Assembly: GCF_003268475.1 (NCBI RefSeq)
Contig: NZ_MCIF01000002.1
Coordinates: forward strand, 1,058,395 to 1,122,394
Direction of reading: 5' to 3'
Source: Thermogemmatispora tikiterensis
GTDB taxonomy: Bacteria; Chloroflexota; Ktedonobacteria; Ktedonobacterales; Ktedonobacteraceae
Length of the DNA: 64,000 nucleotides
In this document: positions 54,379 to 63,240 of the stretch, in pieces
How positions within the stretch are numbered: the stretch's first letter is position 1
Layout: each line of letters starts with the position of its first letter
Notes under the pieces: model-generated
What the model was told of the DNA's origin: nothing
What the model saw: the letters and a program-made list of their open reading frames with translations, nothing else
Database searches by the model: none
Made by a program: the position numbers and the translations under genes

Positions 54379-55539
54379 GTGAAGATTACAGGTTATCGCT
54401 GTTATCTGGTGACCTTGCCGCCGCGCCGGGTTCATAACTGGGCGAGCAAGATGGAGACGCCGATCGGGAGCCATCTGCTGCTGCGCCTGGAGACCGACGA
54501 GGGCCTGATCGGCTGGGGTGAGGCGCCAGCTATTGCTACCTGGGGCGGCGCTCATATGAGCTACTTCGGCGAGACACCGCGGACGGTGCACCACATGATC
54601 GCCGACTACCTGTTTCCGGTCATCGTCGGCCACTCACCGCTAGAGATCGGCCCGTTGCATGCGGCGATGGATCGAGTGGTCAAGGGGCATCCCTATGCGA
54701 AGGCGGCGGTCGATATGGCGCTCTATGATCTGGCCGGCCAGGCGCTGGGAGTGCCGGTCTACCAGTTGCTCGGCGGGGCCTATCGCGATCGTCTGCCGAT
54801 TGCTCACAGTCTGGGGATTATGGAGAACCGTCAGGCGGTAGCCGAGGCCGAGCGCGCGGTGGCCGAGGGTGCGGGTACCATTAAGGCCAAGACGGGTCTT
54901 GATCCCGAGCGCGATATCGAGCTGGTGCGCCTGCTGCGCGAGGCCCTGGGACCTGGGGTTCAGATTCGTGTCGATGCCAACGAGGGCTACCGCTCGGTCA
55001 GCGAGGCGGTCCGGGTGACGCGCGCGATGCAGTCCTACGATCTGGCTTTCACCGAGCAGCCGGTGGCCGATGTCGAGGCGCTGGCGTTGATTGCGCGTCA
55101 GGTGGCGGTGCCGGTGATGGCCGATGAGAGCGCCTGGACGCCGCAGGACATTCTGCACATCCATGCACTGCAGGCTGCTGAGCTGATCTCGCTCTACGTT
55201 ACCAAGCCGGGCGGCCTCTTCCGCGCGCGCGAGGTGGCGACGGTCGCTGAGGCGGTTGGCCTGCGCTGCGATATCGGTGGCTCGATTGAGATGGGCGTAG
55301 GCAACGCCGCCAATCTGCACCTGGGCGCGGCGACGCGCATCGCCGAGCTGGCCAGCGTCTGCCCGGTGAGCCGTCCGGCGGAGGCCCTGGAGGGGCAGAT
55401 CGCCGGCGTCTACTATCTCGACGATATTATCAGCGAGCCGTTTGCGTACGAGAACGGCGCGGTGCTGGTTCCGCAGAGGCCGGGGCTGGGCGTGCAGGTT
55501 GATGAGCGTAAGCTGGCCAAATATGCTGTGGCGCTCTGA
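54379..55539 (+). CDS. Mandelate racemase/muconate-lactonising enzyme family protein
   Basis: 386 residues, enolase superfamily. KxK in TIKAKTGLDPERD, metal ligands in IRVDANEGYR, FTEQPV and MADESAW, and the final DIGGSIEMGVG barrel segment. Enzymes of this subgroup racemise, dehydrate or cycloisomerise carboxylates through an enolate. It starts at a GTG 16 bases after the M24 gene, with AAAGGA upstream. Reaction here unknown; a carboxylate from the opened heterocycle is a reasonable guess. Confidence 0.88.
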   Translation: MKITGYRCYLVTLPPRRVHNWASKMETPIGSHLLLRLETDEGLIGWGEAPAIATWGGAHMSYFGETPRTVHHMIADYLFPVIVGHSPLEIGPLHAAMDRVVKGHPYAKAAVDMALYDLAGQALGVPVYQLLGGAYRDRLPIAHSLGIMENRQAVAEAERAVAEGAGTIKAKTGLDPERDIELVRLLREALGPGVQIRVDANEGYRSVSEAVRVTRAMQSYDLAFTEQPVADVEALALIARQVAVPVMADESAWTPQDILHIHALQAAELISLYVTKPGGLFRAREVATVAEAVGLRCDIGGSIEMGVGNAANLHLGAATRIAELASVCPVSRPAEALEGQIAGVYYLDDIISEPFAYENGAVLVPQRPGLGVQVDERKLAKYAVAL

Positions 55540-55677
55540 GCTTCTTTGCTTGGCAGAGTTGTCAGGCCGGACCCAAGGCTGTGCGTGATCGCCAGGCTGG
55601 GCCGGTTGCCTCTGGAGCGCACCGGCCCAGTTGGAGATATGGAGGGGGACGATCGATCAGAAAGGAGCGCGTTGAGG

Positions 55678-56772
55678 ATGGCAACGATTGCAGTGCTCGG
55701 AGGGGGCAATGGGGGCTTCGCCGCCGCCGCTCATCTCAGCGCTCTTGGTGAGCAGGTCCATCTTTACAGCCGCTCACCGGCGACGCTGCGGATAGCGCGC
55801 GAGCGCGGCGGTATTGCTTACAGCGGTGTTGCTGGTGAGGGTCTGGCTGCGGTGGCGTGTCTGACCAACGATCTGGCCGAGGCGCTGGCAGGGGCTGAGC
55901 TGGTGATGCTCTGCGTGCCGGCCACGGCCTTCGCCGATCTGGCGCGGGCGCTCGCTCCGCTGTTGGCCCAGCCTAGCGGGCCGCCCGTGCTGCTCAATCC
56001 TGGCAACACGGGGGGCAGCCTGGCTTTCCGTCGGCTGCTGATCGAGGCCGGCTGCGCCTCTCCGCCGCCTATCGCTGAGACCAACACGCTGACCTATATC
56101 TGCCGGAAGCAGGGCGAGGGAGAGGTCTACATTTCGTCGCTGGTGCAGCATGTGCGTCTGGCCGTCCTGCCGGCTTCGGCTGCTGAGAGGCTCTGGCCAT
56201 TGCTTAGTCGTTTCTATCCGTCGCTGCGACCGGTGGAGCATGTGCTGGTGACGGCTCTGAGCAATGTCAACGCGGTGCTGCATCCGCCGGGTATGGTGCT
56301 GAGCGCCGCCTGGATCGAGCATAGCGGCGGGGATTTCCGTTACTACTATGACGCCGGGACGCCGGCGGTGGCTCAGGTGATGGCCGATCTTGACAGAGAG
56401 CGTCTGGCTGTGGCGGCGGCCTGGGGCTTGAGCCTGGAGCCTTTTCCCCAGCTTTTTGCCGATCTAGGCTCGACCTCGCCGGAGGCTGGGGCGAGCGGCT
56501 CCTTCCTGCGGATGTTGCGCGAAAGCGCTCCGAATCAATTTATCAAGGCGCCCGCCAATCTGGACAGCCGCTATCTGCACGAGGATATTCCCTTTGGTCT
56601 GGTGCCGATGAGTGAGCTGGGCCGGGCCCTGGGAGTAGCGACTCCAGTGATGGATGCCTTGATTACGCTGGCCTCTTGCATCAGCCGTCGCGATTACCGG
56701 GCCGAGGGCTGGACGCTGGCGCGTCTGGGTTTGCCGCCCGAGCGCGAGGCGGCGCTCGCTGTGCTGCGTTGA
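55678..56772 (+). CDS. NAD/NADP octopine/nopaline dehydrogenase-family protein
   Basis: 364 residues. The Rossmann motif is VLGGGNGGFAAAAHL, and the C-terminal opine-dehydrogenase domain has the catalytic His in NAVLHPPGMVL and the conserved RYLHEDIPFGLVP segment. The family couples amino acids to 2-oxo acids by reductive amination, or cleaves opines in reverse. AAAGGAG lies 11 bases before the ATG at 55678; 44 codons of open frame upstream lack an SD. Confidence 0.87.
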   Translation: MATIAVLGGGNGGFAAAAHLSALGEQVHLYSRSPATLRIARERGGIAYSGVAGEGLAAVACLTNDLAEALAGAELVMLCVPATAFADLARALAPLLAQPSGPPVLLNPGNTGGSLAFRRLLIEAGCASPPPIAETNTLTYICRKQGEGEVYISSLVQHVRLAVLPASAAERLWPLLSRFYPSLRPVEHVLVTALSNVNAVLHPPGMVLSAAWIEHSGGDFRYYYDAGTPAVAQVMADLDRERLAVAAAWGLSLEPFPQLFADLGSTSPEAGASGSFLRMLRESAPNQFIKAPANLDSRYLHEDIPFGLVPMSELGRALGVATPVMDALITLASCISRRDYRAEGWTLARLGLPPEREAALAVLR

Positions 56773-56925
56773 GGAGGTAGGACAGACGGGGATCAGAGTG
56801 GGATTGGTCCCAGCCCCGGGTTCCCGGATTTTGAGCCAGTGCGAAGCTGAACGGGTTATTGTCTCATTATGGAGCATTTGATGATGGGAACAGCAGCAGG
56901 TGATGAGAGACGCGGAGAGCAAGCT

Positions 56926-57897
56926 ATGCTGAGCGGGCTGCAGGTGGCTGTGATTGGAGGCGACGGGCGCGAGCTGGAAGTGTTGAAAGGATTGCTGGCC
57001 GAGGGGGCCGCGGTGCGCGCCTGCGGCTGTCCGCCGGCGGCGGCGGAGATTATGGGCCGGCCCCAATGCCAGACGCTGGCGGAGGCCATTGCTGGGAGTG
57101 ATGTCATCATCGCTCCGGTGCCGGTGATCGCCCCGGATGGCAGCCTCTACGCACCTCAGTGGCCGGAGCCACTTTTTCTGGATGCGGCGGCTCTGGCCGG
57201 GGTCAAACCGGGGGCGCTTTTGCTGATCGGCACCAGTACACCGCAGTTGAGGACGTTGGCGCAAGAGCGTGGCCTGCGCATCCAGGAGTATGGCGATGAC
57301 GATGAGCTGATGATCCTGCGGGCGCCGACGATCGCAGAGGGCGCGATCGGCCTGACCATCGCCAATACGGAGGTCTCTATTCACGATGCTCAGGTGCTGG
57401 TGGTCGGTTTCGGGCGCATCGGCTTTACCTTGACGCGGCTCTTGCTCAATATGGGGGCGCATGTGCGGGTGGCGGCGCGCAATCCGGTGCAGCGCGCTCG
57501 GGCCTGGGAGCTGGGGGCGCGCCCTCTTTCGCTGGAGGAGCTGGCGACGGCGGTGGCCGACTGCGATATGGTCTTCAACACGGTGCCGGCTTTGGTGCTG
57601 ACGCGCGCGGTGCTGGAGCAGATGCGAGGCGATGTCTTTGTGCTGGATATTGCTGCGGCCCCCGGCGGCACTGATTTCGAGGCTGCGCGCGAGTTAGGCA
57701 TCAAGGCGCTGCTGGGGCGTGGTCTTGGCAGCCGGGCGCCACGCACCGCCGGGCGTAGTCAGTGGCAAGGATTGCGCAAGCTGATTCTGGCGGCCCTGCC
57801 GACCTTGCGCGGCGAGCAGTCCGGGGCCAGTGGCGGCAGCGGTCAGGGTACTGGTAGCCGCTCCGCCAGTAACAATGGTGGTGGCCATGACTGCTGA
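56926..57897 (+). CDS. Dipicolinate synthase subunit A-like protein
   Basis: 323 residues. An N-terminal domain (VAVIGGDGRELEVLKGL) and a second Rossmann domain (VLVVGFGRIGFTLTRLLLNMGAHVRVAARNP) with TVPALVLTRAVLEQM and DIAAAPGGTDFEAARELG are the DpaA/SpoVFA layout. In spore formers DpaA with DpaB makes dipicolinate. No dpaB is adjacent and the gene sits in a catabolic operon, so it may act as a related dehydrogenase. The ATG at 56926 has GGAGAG upstream; ATGs from 56869 do not. A Gly/Ser-rich tail ends the protein, and the next gene begins within it. Confidence 0.8.
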   Translation: MLSGLQVAVIGGDGRELEVLKGLLAEGAAVRACGCPPAAAEIMGRPQCQTLAEAIAGSDVIIAPVPVIAPDGSLYAPQWPEPLFLDAAALAGVKPGALLLIGTSTPQLRTLAQERGLRIQEYGDDDELMILRAPTIAEGAIGLTIANTEVSIHDAQVLVVGFGRIGFTLTRLLLNMGAHVRVAARNPVQRARAWELGARPLSLEELATAVADCDMVFNTVPALVLTRAVLEQMRGDVFVLDIAAAPGGTDFEAARELGIKALLGRGLGSRAPRTAGRSQWQGLRKLILAALPTLRGEQSGASGGSGQGTGSRSASNNGGGHDC

Positions 57898-59161
57898 TCT
57901 GCTGTTGCGTCAGGCGCGGCTGGCTCTCGACCAGACTACCTGGCCGGCCCCTGTGGATATTTTGATCCGCTCCGGTCAGATTGCGGCTCTGGCCCCCGAC
58001 CTGACGGTCGCCGAGAGCGGCATACCTGTCCTCGATGTGGCTGGACGCCTGGTGTTGCCGGGGCTGGTCGAGGGCCATATTCATCTCGATAAGGCCCTGA
58101 CGCGCGACCGCCTGCTCAACCGCTCGGGGACGCTGGCGGAGGCGATCCGCTGTAACCTGGAGCTGTCGGCGAGCGTCAGCGAGGAGGATATTGTGGAGCG
58201 AGCGACGGCAACGGCGCTGTGGGCCTTGCGCTGCGGGACGACGACGCTGCGGACGCATGTGAATGTCGATCCGCAGATCGAGCTGCGCGGCCTGCATGCG
58301 CTGTTGCGGGTGCGCGAGCAGTTGCGCTCGCTGCTGGATATCGAGATTGTGGCCTTGCCCAATCGTCTGCTTGGAGAGCGGGGGCGACGCGGGCGGGAGC
58401 TGTTGGCGGCGGCCCTGGAGGAGGGGGCTGATGCCGTTGGAGGAACGCCGCTCGTCGAAGAGGATCAGCGCGGGCTGATCGATGAGGTCTTTCGCCTGGC
58501 GCTGCGCTCTGGTCGCCCTCTGGACCTGCATATCGATGAGTCGGAGTCGCCTGCCGATTTTGTTCTGCCCTATCTGGCGGAGCGCACGCTGCAGGAGGGC
58601 TACGAGGGACGGGTGATCGCCGGCCACTGTTGTTCGTTGGCGGCGGTTGACGATGCGACGGCGGCGCGCACCATCGAGCGGGTGGCACAGGCCCGCATTG
58701 CGGTGGCGACTCTGCCGGCGACCAATCTCTATCTCCAGGGCCGCCGCGATCGTCAGCCGATTCGCCGCGGGATCACGCGTGTGAAGGAGCTGCTGGCGGC
58801 GGGAGTGACGGTCTTTTGCAGCTCGGACAACATTAAAGATATGTTTAACCCCTTTGGTTCCCCCGATTTGCTTCAGATGGCGCAGTTGCTTGGCTATGTG
58901 GCTCAGATGGGCAGCCCCGAGGAACAGCGCTGGCTGCTCGAAAGCATTACGACGCAGGCAGCGGCGGCCCTGGGCCGGCGCGCCGGGTTGGGTGTCGGAC
59001 AACCCGCTGATCTGGTGGTGCTCGACTGCCAGCGCCGCGAGGATATTCTGTCGGATCTGCCCGCACGTCTCTACGTCATCAAGCGCGGACGCCTTGTCTG
59101 GTCAGCTTCCGGGGCTGGCCTGGGAATGGACGACAATCCGCTGACGCAGGAGGCGTGTTGA
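57887..59161 (+). CDS. Cytosine-deaminase-like amidohydrolase
   Basis: 424 residues. HxH in LVEGHIHLDKALTRDR, His/Asp/Glu in LDLHIDESESP, GHCCSLAA, and the Asp in FCSSDNIKDMFNPFGSPDLL are CodA-subfamily features. Such enzymes deaminate cytosine, isoguanine, creatinine or ammelide-type rings. The ATG at 57887 overlaps the end of the DpaA-like gene. The last 60 bases overlap, tail to tail, the end of the P-type ATPase gene on the other strand. Confidence 0.85.
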   Translation: MTADLLLRQARLALDQTTWPAPVDILIRSGQIAALAPDLTVAESGIPVLDVAGRLVLPGLVEGHIHLDKALTRDRLLNRSGTLAEAIRCNLELSASVSEEDIVERATATALWALRCGTTTLRTHVNVDPQIELRGLHALLRVREQLRSLLDIEIVALPNRLLGERGRRGRELLAAALEEGADAVGGTPLVEEDQRGLIDEVFRLALRSGRPLDLHIDESESPADFVLPYLAERTLQEGYEGRVIAGHCCSLAAVDDATAARTIERVAQARIAVATLPATNLYLQGRRDRQPIRRGITRVKELLAAGVTVFCSSDNIKDMFNPFGSPDLLQMAQLLGYVAQMGSPEEQRWLLESITTQAAAALGRRAGLGVGQPADLVVLDCQRREDILSDLPARLYVIKRGRLVWSASGAGLGMDDNPLTQEAC

Positions 59162-61246
59162 GTTAGCCAGGATGCCCAGATCAGGCAGTGACTGCGCCGC
59201 CGCGGCTACGACGGGCGGCAGCAGGCCCAAGGAGGCCAGGCTCAGACCGAGCAGGTTGTAGAGCAGCGTGAAGGCCAGGTTGAGCCGTACGACCCGCATG
59301 GTGCGCCTGGCGATCTGTATCAGCGCCGGTAGCAGGCGCCAGTCTTCGCGCAGCAGGGCCACATGGGCCGCTTCCAGGGCGGCATCGGTGCCTACCACGC
59401 CCAGGGCGATGCCCACGTCGGCCTGGGCCAGGGCTGGCGCATCATTGATGCCGTCGCCCACCATAACGACGCCGTGTCCTTGCGCCTGATAGGCTTTGAC
59501 GATGGCGATTTTGTCCTCGGGCAGCAGGCGGGCCCGATAGTTGATCCCCAGCGGTTTCGCCAGGCTGGCGGCAGCCTCCTCATGATCGCCGGTCAGCAGT
59601 TCAATTGAGGTGAAGCCGAGGGCGCGCAGTTGGGCCAGGGCCTCCGCTACCTCGGGACGCAGCGTATCGCTGGCGGCCAGGAGGCCAATCAGCTGCTCCT
59701 GGCAAGCCACAAAGAGCAGGCTTTTGCCCGCCGCGGCCAGCGCCTGGGCTTGAGGAAGCTGCTGGCCCTCCGGCAGCAGGAAAGCATTGCCCACGCTCAC
59801 CTTGCGGCCCTCGATCGTGGCTCGTATGCCCCGTCCTGGCAGGACCTCAAAGGTCTCGGGATCGCTCACAGTCAGACCTTCGGCGCGTGCCGCCTGGCGT
59901 ACGGCTTCGGCCAGCGGATGCTCCGAGTAGCGTTCGGCGCTGGCGGCCAGCCGTAGCAGCTCCTGGCGCGTTACCTCGCCTAACGGGAGGGCATCGCAGA
60001 TCTGCAGCTGGCCGCTGGTGATCGTTCCCGTCTTATCGATGAGCAGGACGTCTGCCCGAGCCAGGCGCTCCAGATGGGCGCCGCCTTTGATCAGCAGCCC
60101 GTGCGAGGCGGCGGCGGCGATTGAGGCCAGCATGGCGATCGGGGTCGCCAGCGCCAGCGAGCAGGAACAGGCCACGACGAGCACCGCTGCGGCGGCCAGC
60201 GGGTCGCGCCTCAGCAGCAGGGTGAGCACGGCCACGGCCAGCACTATCGGCAGGAGCCAGGTCGAGAAGCGATCGGCCAGACGCTGCACGGGGGCGCGTT
60301 GGGCCTCGGCCTCCTCGACCAGCGCCACGATGCGTGCAAAGGTGGTATTGCTGCCAGCGCGCGCGGCCCGAATGCGCAGGCTCCCCCCTTGGACCAGGGT
60401 CGCGGCAAAGACCTGGCTGCCCGGGGCGGCTTCCAGTGGGAGGGCTTCGCCCGTGATGGCGGCCTGGTTGACCGTGGCATGGCCAGCAACGACCTGGCCG
60501 TCGACAGGTATGGCCTCCCCGGGTCGGACAACGACGATCTCACCCGGCGCTACCTCTTCGATGGGGACCTCTTTTTCTTCCTCTCCACGGAGGACGCGCG
60601 CGCTCTGGGGAGCCAGGGCGGCCAGTTGTTTCAGGGCCTGGCGTGAGCGCTCGCTGGTCAGGCGCTCGCTATATCTGCCGACGTGCATGAAGAAGATAAC
60701 GACGGCAGCCGTTGGCCATTGGCCGATGAGCAGGGCTGCGACGACGCCGAGCGACATCAGCGTGTGCGAGATGACGCGCCCGCGCCGGGCCGCCTGCAGG
60801 ACGTCCCAGAAGATAGGGGCACCGGCGAGCAGGGTCAGGCCGACTCCAAGAGGCCAGGGCAGGCGATCGGTGATCCGCTCTAGCAGGCCCAGCCACTCGC
60901 CAGCGATGATCAACAAGAGGACAGCCCCGAAGAGGAGACCGTAGAGCGTGAAGAGGGTGCGTGTCAGGCGTCGCTGAGATCGGTCGGAGGCGAGACGTTC
61001 TTGCCGCTGCTGCTGCTGAACCAGGGGACTGGCCTGGTAGCCGGCCTGCTTAACAGCCCGACAGAGGGTGGGCAGATCCACGCGCTTGGGGTCGATCGTC
61101 AGCAGCGCTTTTTCGGCGGTCAGCAGGACGGTTACCTCGCGCACTCCCGGCAGTGCCTCCAGCGCCTGGCGCACATGTCCGGCGCACTCGGGGCAATCCA
61201 TGCCTGTCACCAGGAGTTCAAGCCGGTGCTGTCCTGATGGTTCCAT
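59102..61246 (-). CDS. Heavy-metal P1B-type ATPase with a CSC transmembrane motif
   Basis: 714 residues. N-terminal heavy-metal-associated domain with GMDCPECAGHV (about 13-22), transmembrane bundle, A-domain TGEALPLE, the phosphorylation site LLIDKTGTITSG, SAERYSEHPLAEAV with the P1B-specific HP pair, and GDGINDAPALAQADVGIAL. The membrane metal motif reads VACSCSLALATP: Ser replaces the Pro of the usual CPC, so metal choice cannot be inferred from the Cu or Zn/Cd classes. GGGAGGAG precedes the ATG. It is monocistronic and divergent from the Trypco1-type gene. Confidence 0.92.
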   Translation of the reverse strand: MEPSGQHRLELLVTGMDCPECAGHVRQALEALPGVREVTVLLTAEKALLTIDPKRVDLPTLCRAVKQAGYQASPLVQQQQRQERLASDRSQRRLTRTLFTLYGLLFGAVLLLIIAGEWLGLLERITDRLPWPLGVGLTLLAGAPIFWDVLQAARRGRVISHTLMSLGVVAALLIGQWPTAAVVIFFMHVGRYSERLTSERSRQALKQLAALAPQSARVLRGEEEKEVPIEEVAPGEIVVVRPGEAIPVDGQVVAGHATVNQAAITGEALPLEAAPGSQVFAATLVQGGSLRIRAARAGSNTTFARIVALVEEAEAQRAPVQRLADRFSTWLLPIVLAVAVLTLLLRRDPLAAAAVLVVACSCSLALATPIAMLASIAAAASHGLLIKGGAHLERLARADVLLIDKTGTITSGQLQICDALPLGEVTRQELLRLAASAERYSEHPLAEAVRQAARAEGLTVSDPETFEVLPGRGIRATIEGRKVSVGNAFLLPEGQQLPQAQALAAAGKSLLFVACQEQLIGLLAASDTLRPEVAEALAQLRALGFTSIELLTGDHEEAAASLAKPLGINYRARLLPEDKIAIVKAYQAQGHGVVMVGDGINDAPALAQADVGIALGVVGTDAALEAAHVALLREDWRLLPALIQIARRTMRVVRLNLAFTLLYNLLGLSLASLGLLPPVVAAAAQSLPDLGILANSTRLLRQRIVVHSQASPGS

Positions 61247-61430
61247 CGTCTGTCTCCTCCCGTCCTTTGAGAGCTGCTCTCTCGTTCGTCTTTTCTTCTA
61301 TAGAAGCACAGTCTGAGCAAGCTATGCAAGGCTTGCTGCAGGGTTCCTCATCTCTATCGAGAGTGGACGCTGTTTAACCCTGGCAACCTGGTCAGTCTCA
61401 AAGAAAGAAGCATGAGGAGAGAGAAAGCAC

Positions 61431-61772
61431 ATGAAGAAGTTGATTGCCTTCCCCCTGGAGGATGGCGGGCAAGTGGTTATCGAGGTCGAGGAGCTGGAGC
61501 CGGAAGGCGGCGAGCGGGTACCAGTCGCCCGCCGGCTGTCGAGGCCAGAGCAGGCCCCGGAAACCCTGGAGAAAGCGCTGCAGAAGGTCTTGCCAGCCAT
61601 TAAGGCGGTTGCGGTCAAGCTGCACAATCTGGACCTCAAGCCCGATGAAGTTGAAATAGCTTTTGGGATCAAGCTAAGCGCCTCAATGGGTGCCATTCTG
61701 GCGTCAGCCGGCAGCGAGGCCAATTTCGATATCACACTTCACTGGTACGGCAAAGATCGCCCTATGCGCTAG
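61431..61772 (+). CDS. Trypsin-co-occurring domain 1 (Trypco1/CU044_2847 family) protein
   Basis: 113 residues. The start LIAFPLEDGGQVVIEVEE, a linker, then LEKALQKVLPAIKAVAVKL, the PDEVEIAFGIKLSASMGAILAS core and the EANFDITLHWYG end match the Trypco1 domain. The family often sits beside trypsin-like proteases, NTPases or effector modules in predicted biological-conflict systems; biochemistry is not established to my knowledge. No protease is next to it here. AGGAGAGAG precedes the ATG. The first CRISPR repeat begins 53 bases after its stop codon. Confidence 0.8.
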   Translation: MKKLIAFPLEDGGQVVIEVEELEPEGGERVPVARRLSRPEQAPETLEKALQKVLPAIKAVAVKLHNLDLKPDEVEIAFGIKLSASMGAILASAGSEANFDITLHWYGKDRPMR

Positions 61773-61824
61773 TGTAGCTCAATGGGCTGTGGTAGCTTTG
61801 GCACCGCTTCTGCGGCCCATTGAC

Positions 61825-62985
61825 CTTTCAGTATCCTCGTGCGGATCGTCCCCTCTGCAACTCAGAGCCGGGGAAGAGCTACGAGAGGAGGAAGAGACTT
61901 TCAGTATCCTCGTGCGGATCGTCCCCTCTGCAACGCAACTCCTCAACTACCTCTGCAGTCGACCTTGACAGGTCTTTCAGTATCCTCGTGCGGATCGTCC
62001 CCTCTGCAACTTAGCCTCCTCTGGCGTGTCCCACCCAAACACCTGAGTCCTTTCAGTATCCTCGTGCGGATCGTCCCCTCTGCAACACATGGTGCGGCTC
62101 CAGTCTCTCGCGAATTTGCTCACTTTCAGTATCCTCGTGCGGATCGTCCCCTCTGCAACCTGGACGGCTACCTAGTGGAATACGCTCACCCCAATGTGAC
62201 TTTCAGTATCCTCGTGCGGATCGTCCCCTCTGCAACCGCAAATAGTGCAGTCTGTTGCATGAGTAGCGAAGGCTTTCAGTATCCTCATGCGGATCGTCCC
62301 CTCTGCAACTTTGATCATCTTTCCCTCCCTTTTTATCTCCCTTGTTCCTTTCAGTATCCTCATGCGGATCGTCCCCTCTGCAACCTAATGCCGGCGGATG
62401 GTGAAGCGTCCATTGTCTCCACTTTCAGTATCCTCATGCGGATCGTCCCCTCTGCAACCATCGCGTGCCGCGCATTCCGCTTGAGATCTTGCTGTATGCT
62501 TTCAGTATCCTCATGCGGATCGTCCCCTCTGCAACGTGCACGTCTTGCAGCATCTGTCGGCGGGGCGCTGACTGCTTTCAGTATCCTCATGCGGATCGTC
62601 CCCTCTGCAACAGGGTCAGGAGAACTGACCCGGGCCGGCGCCTGGAACCCTTTCAGTATCCTCATGCGGATCGTCCCCTCTGCAACTCTGTGCCTGGCGG
62701 ACAGTCAACCGCTCACCCGTCAGCCTTTCAGTATCCTCGTGCGGATCGTCCCCTCTGCAACCTGGTATTGGTGCAGGTCAGCCAGGCTGCTGTTGCTTGA
62801 CTTTCAGTATCCTCGTGCGGATCGTCCCCTCTGCAACCATCTACCGACCCACTGAGCAGCAGTACGCTCTGCTCTTTCAGTATCCTCGTGCGGATCGTCC
62901 CCTCTGCAACCAGTAGACCCCCCTTGCGCAGTAGCCGCCCCTGAAGAACTTTCAGTATCCTCGTGCGGATCGTCCCCTCTGCAAC
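61825..62985 (-). CRISPR. CRISPR array 1: 16 repeats of 37 nt, 15 spacers
   Basis: Repeats begin at 61825, 61898, 61974, 62050, 62123, 62200, 62273, 62348, 62422, 62499, 62575, 62650, 62725, 62801, 62874 and 62949. Spacers are 36-40 nt. On the plus strand each repeat reads CTTTCAGTATCCTC(G/A)TGCGG and ends CCCCTCTGCAAC. I call the minus strand as transcribed: there the repeat starts GTTGCAG and ends ACTGAAAG, a type I/III-like 5' handle, and the AT-rich flank lies to the right. An inner ATCC/GGAT stem surrounds the variable base. Repeats 1-6 and 13-16 carry G, 7-12 carry A (plus-strand sense). No cas genes are in the window. Confidence 0.97.
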
Positions 62986-63114
62986 CGCAGGAGGCGGAAA
63001 GGGGTCCGAGATGGTTCTCTACTGTTTTCTAACGATTGAGGCCCCATTTTTGGCATCTGAGAGCCTCGTTTTTCTCTCCCTCCCCCTCTCAAAATACATC
63101 GTCTTACGACATTT

Positions 63115-63157
63115 CTCGAAACTCGTTTTTTGCAATCCGCAAGGGGCGAGTTTCGAG
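63115..63157. repeat. 11-bp perfect inverted repeat in the leader region
   Basis: CTCGAAACTCG (63115-63125) and CGAGTTTCGAG (63147-63157), 21 bases apart; the loop contains TTTTTT and a smaller TTGC/GCAA pair. Could be a protein-binding site or a transcript hairpin. Confidence 0.6.
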
Positions 63158-63212
63158 AGTGTATATGTCTTATTATCATATAAAAAGAGTAAAACATGCG
63201 CGCTTTCACGGT

Positions 63213-63237
63213 AATGCGGTCAGATTCTGACCGCATT
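63213..63237. promoter_or_regulatory. 25-base palindrome between the CRISPR arrays
   Basis: AATGCGGTCAGA, one central T, TCTGACCGCATT: 12-bp perfect arms. The symmetry suits a dimeric regulator; as RNA it would need to open a few central pairs to form a loop. Confidence 0.55.
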
Positions 63238-63240
63238 TGG

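Larger units (their letters stand above)
62986..63240 (-). promoter_or_regulatory. Probable leader of CRISPR array 1
   Basis: The stretch directly right of the last repeat is much richer in A+T than its surroundings (runs of T, and an AT-rich patch near 63165-63195), as leaders usually are. It holds two inverted repeats: CTCGAAACTCG (63115-63125) with CGAGTTTCGAG (63147-63157), and the near-gapless AATGCGGTCAGA/TCTGACCGCATT (63213-63224/63226-63237). Leftward transcription from here would read the repeats in the strand I favour. Confidence 0.55.

Noticed and set aside
57701..59002. Long minus-strand frame (433 codons) opposite the cytosine-deaminase-like gene
   Set aside because: His/Arg/Gln-rich with no domain; a mirror of GC-biased codon use in the well-supported gene on the plus strand. 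Similar antisense frames at 7723-8817 and 31476-32717 were rejected for the same reason.
61839..62855. A 338-codon plus-strand frame through the CRISPR array with a recurring FSILVRIVPSA peptide
   Set aside because: The periodic peptide is just the translated CRISPR repeat; there is no SD and the frame depends on spacer lengths.
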